Below, piece by piece: positions 57,990 through 64,000 of a stretch of 64,000 bases of DNA. Every line of letters starts with the position of its first letter. Position 1 is the first letter of the stretch. The stretch spans positions 62,001 to 126,000 of the forward strand of contig CAWKPE010000012.1 in NCBI GenBank assembly GCA_963851385.1. The letters run 5' to 3'. This DNA is from CAWEFA01 sp963851385 (GTDB lineage: Bacteria; Bacteroidota; Bacteroidia; Bacteroidales; DTGW01). Below the pieces are notes generated by a model. That model made no database searches. It was not told the origin of the DNA and was given only the letters and a program-made list of their open reading frames with translations. The position numbers were made by a program, and so were the translations under genes.

Positions 57990-60900
57990 ATGAATAGTAT
58001 AAATAAACAACTGACATTATTGGGGGCATTAGTCTTACCTTTAATTCTTTTTAGTCAGCAAAATCCTAATTCCTTAGCATTTGATGGTAATAATAATTAT
58101 ATATCTCTTGGTAACAATAATAATTTAAAACCAACGACTTCTATTACGGTTGAATCATGGGTAAATTTAAATAATTGGAATGCATCGAATACTGAAGACA
58201 TAGTTTCTACTTTTTCAACTTATGGATATTTATTAAAATATCAATCAGGTACCCTTCAGGGAGTTGTTTATAGAAATGGAACTTCAGCAAGTGCAAGTAC
58301 GAATGTAAGCGCCTTGACTGGATGGCATCATGTTGCCTTTACTTTTGACGGGAGATATATACGGTTATACCTAGATGGTGTATTAAAAAATACTAACAAT
58401 GCAGGAGCAACATATCCAATTCAATATGACTCTTCCAGCGTAACAACCATTGGTTCGAATTCTTTGGGAACAACTGAATTTTTTAATGGAGAAATTGATG
58501 AAGTTCGCTTCTGGTCCGTTGCGCGTTCAGCAGCACAACTATCCGGAAATATGAACACTGAAATTAGTACGTCTACAGCTAATTTAATCGCTTACTTTCG
58601 ATTTAACCAGGGAATAGCAAATGGTAGTAATTCGGGACAAATAATACTTAACGATTTAACATCGAATGCAATAAATGGTACACTAATTAATTTTGCACTT
58701 AATGGTTCATTGTCAAACTGGACAGATGGATATCCATTGAAACCGTTTGATCAATCTACAAATGTTACTTTTAGTAATGTTCTTCCAAATCAAATGACTT
58801 TATCGTGGATTCGCCCAGGTTCAAATAAAGGAGGAAATAGTGTAAAAGTATTTATGAAACAGACTACAACAGGTTATCCACTACCAATCGATGGGGCTAA
58901 TTATATAGCCAATTCCACTTTTGGGTTAGGAACACAAATAGATACAAGTGGATGGTATTGCATTTACGATGGAAATAGTACAAGTGTAACAGTGACCAAT
59001 CTTTTGCCCAGTATTAGTTATCGCGCAAAAATTATTGAATATCAATCTGTAATTGGATTAGTCACCAGGTATTGCATCACAAATGTTACCGGTAACCCGG
59101 CAAATAAAACAACCGATTTATCTGCACCAACAGTGCAATCATCGAATATCACTTTTTCCTCAATAATTGCGACCAGTTTTAAAGCAAATTGGACACGAGG
59201 TAATGGAAGCAATTGTATTGTGTTTGTCAATCAAACTGCAACTGGAACTGCCTCTCCAATTATTAACACTACATATGCGGCAAGTAGTGTTTTTGGACAC
59301 GGTACTCAAATAGGAGCAACAAGTTGGTATTGCGTTTATAAAGGTACTGGAACATCCGTTACTATTACTGGCATGAACTCAAATACAACTTACAGGGTTA
59401 TGGTATGTGAATATAATGGTTCTACTGGATCAGAAAATTATCTTTCAAGTTCGTCTACTAATAATCCAAATAATCAAACTACAGACTTTATTGCTCCTAC
59501 AACTCAAGCCCTAAATATCACATTTTCATCTATAACCGGTAGTTCTTTCACTGCTAACTGGACTAGAGGTAATGGTAGTCGTTGTATTGCTTTTATTAAA
59601 CAGACCACTGCCGGTAATGCATCACCTGTTAATGATACAACTTATATAGCTAATTCTAATTATAGCAGTGGATCGCAAATAGGAACAACGGGATGGTATT
59701 GTGTGTATAAAGATACTGGAACTTCCGTTAACATAACTGGAATGAATCCCGGCATTGCATACAGGGTTATGATATGTGAGTTTAATGGAACAACTGGTCT
59801 TGAAAAATATTTAAAAAGCGCTTCGACCAATAATCCCATGAATCAATCTACTGATTTTATTATGCCAACTGTACAAGCTTCAAATATTACTTTTTCTGTG
59901 AATACTAGTACTTATTTCAGATCCACCTGGACCAGGGGAAATGGCAGTAGTTGTGTGGTCTTCGTTAAACAAACTACAACTGGAACTGCCGCTCCAGTTA
60001 TTAACACTACCTATAGCGCAAATAGTATTTTTGGAAATGGTTCTCAAATTGGAACTACTGGCTGGTATTGTGTATATAAAGGTACGGGAACTACTGTTTT
60101 AATTACTGGCTTGTCCAGTGCCACAACTTATACTGTAATGGTATGCGAATATAATGGTACTGCCGGAAAAGAAAAATATAATACAAGCACTTCAATAAAC
60201 AATCCAAATAATCAAACAACAGACTTTATTGCTCCTACAACTCAAGCCCTGAATATCACATTTTCATCTATAACCGGAAGTTCTTTCACTGCTAACTGGA
60301 CAAGAGGTAATGGTAGTCGTTGTATTGCTTTTATTAAACAGACCACTGCCGGTAATGCATCACCTGTTAATGATACAACTTATATAGCTAATTCTAATTA
60401 TAGCAGTGGATCGCAAATAGGAACAACGGGATGGTATTGTGTGTATAAAGATACTGGAACTTCCGTTAACATAACTGGAATGAATCCCGGCATTGCATAC
60501 AGGGTTATGATATGTGAGTTTAATGGAACAACTGGTCTTGAAAAATATTTAAAAAGCGCTTCGACCAATAATCCCATGAATCAATCTACTGATTTTATTA
60601 TGCCAACTGTACAAGCTTCAAATATTACTTTTTCTGTGAATACTAGTACTTATTTCAGATCCACCTGGACCAGGGGAAATGGCAGTAGTTGTGTGGTCTT
60701 CGTTAAACAAACTACAACTGGAACTGCCGCTCCAGTTATTAACACTACCTATAGCGCAAATAGTATTTTTGGAAATGGTTCTCAAATTGGAACTACTGGC
60801 TGGTATTGTGTATATAAAGGTACGGGAACTACTGTTTTAATTACTGGCTTGTCCAGTGCCACAACTTATACTGTAATGGTATGCGAATATAATGGTACTG

Positions 60901-62477
60901 CCGGAAAAGAAAAATATAATACAAGCACTTCTATTTCTAATCCTAATTTGAACATTACATTGCCAATCACAACCTGGAACGGTACTTCTTGGAATAATGG
61001 CGCACCGACTTCAGGAACAGCTGCTGTTATTTCAGGAAATTATAATCAAACAATTGACATAACATGCAAGTCATTGTACATTAATAAAAGTATAATAATG
61101 AATGTAATGCCTGGAAAAGCCCTGACTGTAAATAGTGATTTTACAAATTATGGAATATTGAATTTGAAATCGCCTTTAGACAGTGCTGCATCTGGTTCTT
61201 TCATTGCTTATGGACAAACGACAAATTTCGGAACTATGAACGCTGAACGATATATTGCTCAGAGCACTTTACAATCTACCGATAGAACATGGCATACATT
61301 AAGTGCTCCTATTTCAAACTATTCTGAAGGAATGACATATTCAGGAGATTATGTTTGCAAATACTTAGAGGCTAGTAATACATGGGTAAAATTGAAAACC
61401 GGTGACTCTATATATAGTATGATAGGATACATAGTTAAAACTATCAATTCTGGCGGGCAAGTAATAAATTATAGTGGAACATTCAATACCGGGACTCAAC
61501 AGATATCAGTCATTAATTCAAAATCTGACGCATTACATGGTTATAATTCAATTGGAAATCCTTATCCTTCAGCTATTGACTGGAATGCTTCAACAGGATG
61601 GACAAAAACAAATATTACCGGTACAATATGGATTTGGAACCCAGTTACATTGGTTTATGCAACATGGGATGGAACAGTAGGCATCAATGGAGGTAGCCAA
61701 TATATTCCTGCCATGCAGGGTTTCTTTATACAAGTATCTGCTGGAAATTCTTCCGGTTTAATCGGTATGACAGATGCTATTAGAGTTCATAGTACACAAA
61801 CATTTCTTAAAAGTGGTAAAGTTGAGCCTGAATTAATAAGACTTAAAACTTCGGGTAATAATTTTAGCGATGAATTAGTTTTTTACAAATCTAATGGGCC
61901 AAATACAGCTTATAAACTTTTTAGTGATTCGGTACCTGTTCCTCAAATTTATTATGTAAACGAAAACTCCTTGTACTCAATTTTCAAAGTTTCTCCTGAC
62001 ATATCAGATACAACCTTTCAAATTGGTTTCAGGTGCATAAAAAGTGGTGAATATTCAATTAGTGCTGATCAAATTACCTTCGATACAACAAACCTGTCTT
62101 TTTATTTGGTTGATAATGTCACAAATAATTCAATACGATTAAGCCCTGGTACTGTTTACAAATTCAATTATATCCATGGTGAAAATGAATTTAGATTTAA
62201 TTTGCAAATAAAAAGTAACCAAAACAATATAACATTGGTTAAAAATGATCAGAATGAATCATTTAAAGTTTGGTCCAGCTCTGGCAAAATATATTTTAAT
62301 ATTCCGTTTGAAGGTGCATCAACAGTATTAGTTTATGATGCAATAGGAAGGAATATATTAATAAGAGATTTTAATAGTAAAGGAATATATAATTTGGAAA
62401 TGAGCAAAAGTGGCATTTACTTTGTTAATGTAAATAACAATGGGCAAACTTATAATAAAAAAGTTTATGTAAAATAA
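57990..62477 (+). CDS. LamG plus fibronectin-III-repeat T9SS surface protein, copy 2
   Basis: A 1495-residue paralogue of the protein at 53945, with the same order: signal peptide (1-22), LamG (about 28-230, 'GWHHVAFTFDGRYIRLYLDG'), fibronectin-III-like repeats (about 240-990), beta-rich region and T9SS type-A C-terminus ending 'GQTYNKKVYVK'. It is longer by 246 residues because two repeat units are duplicated: 59476-60213 and 60214-60951 are nearly identical. Large DNA blocks near the 3' end are identical to copy 1. It is followed by a PID-CTERM-like gene 9 bases later. Confidence 0.85.
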   Translation: MNSINKQLTLLGALVLPLILFSQQNPNSLAFDGNNNYISLGNNNNLKPTTSITVESWVNLNNWNASNTEDIVSTFSTYGYLLKYQSGTLQGVVYRNGTSASASTNVSALTGWHHVAFTFDGRYIRLYLDGVLKNTNNAGATYPIQYDSSSVTTIGSNSLGTTEFFNGEIDEVRFWSVARSAAQLSGNMNTEISTSTANLIAYFRFNQGIANGSNSGQIILNDLTSNAINGTLINFALNGSLSNWTDGYPLKPFDQSTNVTFSNVLPNQMTLSWIRPGSNKGGNSVKVFMKQTTTGYPLPIDGANYIANSTFGLGTQIDTSGWYCIYDGNSTSVTVTNLLPSISYRAKIIEYQSVIGLVTRYCITNVTGNPANKTTDLSAPTVQSSNITFSSIIATSFKANWTRGNGSNCIVFVNQTATGTASPIINTTYAASSVFGHGTQIGATSWYCVYKGTGTSVTITGMNSNTTYRVMVCEYNGSTGSENYLSSSSTNNPNNQTTDFIAPTTQALNITFSSITGSSFTANWTRGNGSRCIAFIKQTTAGNASPVNDTTYIANSNYSSGSQIGTTGWYCVYKDTGTSVNITGMNPGIAYRVMICEFNGTTGLEKYLKSASTNNPMNQSTDFIMPTVQASNITFSVNTSTYFRSTWTRGNGSSCVVFVKQTTTGTAAPVINTTYSANSIFGNGSQIGTTGWYCVYKGTGTTVLITGLSSATTYTVMVCEYNGTAGKEKYNTSTSINNPNNQTTDFIAPTTQALNITFSSITGSSFTANWTRGNGSRCIAFIKQTTAGNASPVNDTTYIANSNYSSGSQIGTTGWYCVYKDTGTSVNITGMNPGIAYRVMICEFNGTTGLEKYLKSASTNNPMNQSTDFIMPTVQASNITFSVNTSTYFRSTWTRGNGSSCVVFVKQTTTGTAAPVINTTYSANSIFGNGSQIGTTGWYCVYKGTGTTVLITGLSSATTYTVMVCEYNGTAGKEKYNTSTSISNPNLNITLPITTWNGTSWNNGAPTSGTAAVISGNYNQTIDITCKSLYINKSIIMNVMPGKALTVNSDFTNYGILNLKSPLDSAASGSFIAYGQTTNFGTMNAERYIAQSTLQSTDRTWHTLSAPISNYSEGMTYSGDYVCKYLEASNTWVKLKTGDSIYSMIGYIVKTINSGGQVINYSGTFNTGTQQISVINSKSDALHGYNSIGNPYPSAIDWNASTGWTKTNITGTIWIWNPVTLVYATWDGTVGINGGSQYIPAMQGFFIQVSAGNSSGLIGMTDAIRVHSTQTFLKSGKVEPELIRLKTSGNNFSDELVFYKSNGPNTAYKLFSDSVPVPQIYYVNENSLYSIFKVSPDISDTTFQIGFRCIKSGEYSISADQITFDTTNLSFYLVDNVTNNSIRLSPGTVYKFNYIHGENEFRFNLQIKSNQNNITLVKNDQNESFKVWSSSGKIYFNIPFEGASTVLVYDAIGRNILIRDFNSKGIYNLEMSKSGIYFVNVNNNGQTYNKKVYVK
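59476..60951 (+). repeat. 738-bp in-frame tandem duplication inside copy 2
   Basis: Positions near 59484 recur near 60222 with an offset of 738 bases (246 codons). The units are identical over about 600 bases, with only a few substitutions clustered at the 5' end. Each unit is two fibronectin-III-like repeats. The similarity ends after the ACAAGCACTTC at about 60193 and 60931. Confidence 0.9.
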
Positions 62478-62486
62478 ATTTTGAAA

Positions 62487-62765
62487 ATGGGAAAGAAAAT
62501 ATCGATCTTTTGTAAAGCAATAGCAATTTCTTTAATATTATTTAATTCTATTCATGTATCATTTGCTCAGGGATCTCCTCCGCAACAAGGGAATAATGGA
62601 CATGTTTCTCCAAATGATGGAGGAGGAGGCCCGGGAGAACCTCCTGGTGGTAGTGGTGCTCCTCTTGATTCTAATGCAATTTATGTATTATTAACAGGAG
62701 GATTATTATTCCTTTTATATGCGAACAGGAAAAAGGTTTTGACCAATTCTGGCAAGATCAATTGA
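62487..62765 (+). CDS. Small PID-CTERM-like exosortase-type substrate, copy 2
   Basis: A 92-residue protein from ATG 62487 (the alternative TTG at 62481 is only six bases upstream). Signal peptide (about 1-28, 'AISLILFNSIHVSFAQ'), a Pro/Gly-rich middle ('GGGGPGEPPGGSGAPLD'), then a C-terminal tripartite signal: 'APLDSN', a hydrophobic helix 'AIYVLLTGGLLFLLYA', and the basic stretch 'NRKK'. This matches the PID-CTERM plan (Pro-Ile/Leu-Asp, helix, basic end) reported for Bacteroidota exosortase substrates. Role of the processed protein unknown. Two membrane-protein genes follow. Confidence 0.7.
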   Translation: MGKKISIFCKAIAISLILFNSIHVSFAQGSPPQQGNNGHVSPNDGGGGPGEPPGGSGAPLDSNAIYVLLTGGLLFLLYANRKKVLTNSGKIN

Positions 62766-62820
62766 TATTTCCTTAAATTGTCATTACTTTACCATCTTCA
62801 AAACTAATTTGATTTTGTTA

Positions 62821-63627
62821 ATGAATGATAATTTAAGAAACCTGATTTCACTTTTTATTAATTCTTTCATTGCTTACATTTTATCATTCATATTAATTTT
62901 AATACCTTCTCAGTTAATAACCCTTCTTGTAGCAAAATCATTTAACATCCCAGCGTATTTCAATCATTTTAAAATTAATTTTTTTGCCACTGAATATTCA
63001 AATTTATGGACTCAAAGTTCAGTGATTGGTATTTATATTTCGATACCTTTTTTTGTTGTTATTGCTGGTTTTATTTTCATATATCTGAAAACCTATTTAT
63101 CAACATATAAACATTCCATAAACCTTTTTTTAATTTGGGGTTATGTTCACTGTATGAATATATTCTTTGGCGGATTAATAATAGGAATTCCATTGATCAA
63201 AGGTTTTGGATATGTCCCTATATGGTTGTATTTGCCAAATTTTGTTTTAGTAATAATAATAATAATCTCAACATTTATATTATTTATCAATGCTTATTAT
63301 TTAAGAAGGGTGTTTATTGCTTTGTCTTTTTCGGACTATTATTTAAAAAATCCTTCTTCGCTTATTGTATTCAAAATTGCAGTTGTATTTTTACCATGTA
63401 TTTTGGCAAATCTACTATTCTATTTGTTTAAATTCCCCGATAATTCTTTATATGAGGAATTACTACTTATTACAATATTTATTCAATTAATCGGCATTAT
63501 TCCATTTAACTATTTGTTTTTTGAAATAAAGGAAGAAAATAAGAAAGTGAATATTTCTAAAAAAATGTTATTCTGGTTGATTTTACTATTATTTATTTTT
63601 ACAATTTGGCGAATTTCGTATAGGTAA
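62821..63627 (+). CDS. Polytopic membrane protein of unknown function
   Basis: I do not recognise the family. The ATG at 62821 ('MNDNLRNLISLFINSF') is preferred over an upstream TTG at 62809. The 268-residue protein has about six hydrophobic helices ('AYILSFILILIPSQLITLLV', 'FLIWGYVHCMNIFFGGLIIG', 'FVLVIIIIISTFILFINAYY', 'IAVVFLPCILANLLFYLF', 'MLFWLILLLFIFTIW'). A 'GYVHCMNIFFGG' segment holds a His and Cys in a helix but no complete catalytic motif is visible. It follows the PID-CTERM-like gene by 56 bases and precedes the possible exosortase-like gene by 15 bases; operon context suggests a shared role in processing. Confidence 0.6.
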   Translation: MNDNLRNLISLFINSFIAYILSFILILIPSQLITLLVAKSFNIPAYFNHFKINFFATEYSNLWTQSSVIGIYISIPFFVVIAGFIFIYLKTYLSTYKHSINLFLIWGYVHCMNIFFGGLIIGIPLIKGFGYVPIWLYLPNFVLVIIIIISTFILFINAYYLRRVFIALSFSDYYLKNPSSLIVFKIAVVFLPCILANLLFYLFKFPDNSLYEELLLITIFIQLIGIIPFNYLFFEIKEENKKVNISKKMLFWLILLLFIFTIWRISYR

Positions 63628-63642
63628 TATTCATTCGATAAA

Positions 63643-64000
63643 ATGAAAATTTATAATTGGATAAAAATAAAAATCAATGAATACAAACCTCTTTCCCATT
63701 ATGTCATTACACTAATTCTATTATTTATATTAATATTTATTTTTAAGAAAGTATTTTACATTAACGCAAGTCATTATCACTTAATTCAACTCTATTATAA
63801 TTTTCTGATTAGAATTTCTTTTCAAGTTTACAAATGGTTTGGTTTTAATATTGAAAATATTAGGACAGGTTCTCTTCTTTCATCCCCTATTGGTAATCCT
63901 GGTAAAATCCGGGTTAAATTATTGGCAATACGGCAGATATTCATTTTTCTTACAATTGCTGCACTTATCCCACTTAAATTTAGGCGAAAGGTTAAATTAA
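63643..64000 (+). CDS. Membrane protein, possibly exosortase-like (cut by window end)
   Basis: Only the first 119 codons are present. The protein starts 'MKIYNWIKIKINEYKPL', then has a hydrophobic helix 'YVITLILLFILIFIFKKVFY', a hydrophilic loop, 'SFQVYKWFGFNIENIRTGSL', 'PGKIRVKLLAIRQIFIFLTI' and a basic 'FRRKVKL'. The plan (helix, extracytoplasmic loop, then 'V.V...' followed by a helix) resembles the first half of an exosortase/archaeosortase, but the usual catalytic Cys is not seen at the aligned position (LLAIRQ instead of a Cys-x-G block). Genomic position after a PID-CTERM-like gene is the main support. Low confidence. Confidence 0.35.
   Translation, partial: MKIYNWIKIKINEYKPLSHYVITLILLFILIFIFKKVFYINASHYHLIQLYYNFLIRISFQVYKWFGFNIENIRTGSLLSSPIGNPGKIRVKLLAIRQIFIFLTIAALIPLKFRRKVKL

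Noticed and set aside
59476..60951. Regular DNA repeats suggestive of a CRISPR array
   Set aside because: The repeats are in-frame protein domains (fibronectin-III-like) of about 360 bases; no short repeat-spacer pattern exists in the window.

Overview
The window looks like chromosomal DNA of a Bacteroidota member (Bacteroidales-like, probably an uncultured or draft genome). Evidence: strong A+T bias; many proteins with C-terminal type IX secretion (T9SS) sorting domains; a PorZ-like T9SS component; a hybrid two-component regulator with an AraC output domain; FISUMP, choice-of-anchor-Q, DUF2339/DUF3999 and DUF5106 families; and TAnnTTTG -7 promoter elements with little Shine-Dalgarno signal. 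No species name can be supported.

Layout. 1-16 kb: the 5' part of a propeller sensor protein (minus), a universal stress protein, rdgB, porZ, an LRR-ankyrin protein, tRNA-Val, exonuclease III, carA with a thioredoxin-fold lipid/envelope-type protein, a prenyl synthase, and the DUF2339-DUF3999 membrane pair. 16-31 kb: an acetyltransferase, a repeat-rich spacer, then a minus-strand surface-protein region: a FISUMP protein, a small T9SS cargo, a 2469-residue beta-helix T9SS cargo, a secreted protein of unknown function, and a hybrid two-component regulator that may control them. 31-45 kb: housekeeping and envelope genes (pyk, ndk, tRNA-Arg, cvpA-like, tyrS, Wzz and O-antigen ligase, a SpoIIE phosphatase, efp, DUF3108, tsaB, an RND adaptor, a YgjP-like peptidase, a Lys-tailed lipoprotein). 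45-53 kb: a NUMOD4/HNH protein, a long helical-repeat protein ending in a GH16 fold that lacks both catalytic glutamates, atpDC, a PAP2 phosphatase, a hydrolase, and a GT9 glycosyltransferase. 53.9-64 kb: a duplicated module of a giant LamG plus fibronectin-III-like T9SS protein followed by a small Gly/Pro-rich protein with a PID-CTERM-like C-terminal anchor, then two membrane proteins, the last cut by the window edge and possibly exosortase-like.

Two cross-cutting observations matter most. First, ten genes, including the essential tyrS, are broken by 14 single-base frameshifts, 13 of them apparent insertions, clustered at 2-16 kb and 34.5-42 kb. Correcting them restores full-length proteins of the expected size, so they are annotated here as whole genes; sequence error is the leading explanation. 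Second, several surface systems are linked within the window: PorZ (attachment of T9SS cargo), at least four T9SS cargo proteins, a likely regulator with a pair of exact direct repeats in front of the largest cargo gene, and a second sorting-signal type (PID-CTERM-like) encoded directly after two of the cargos.
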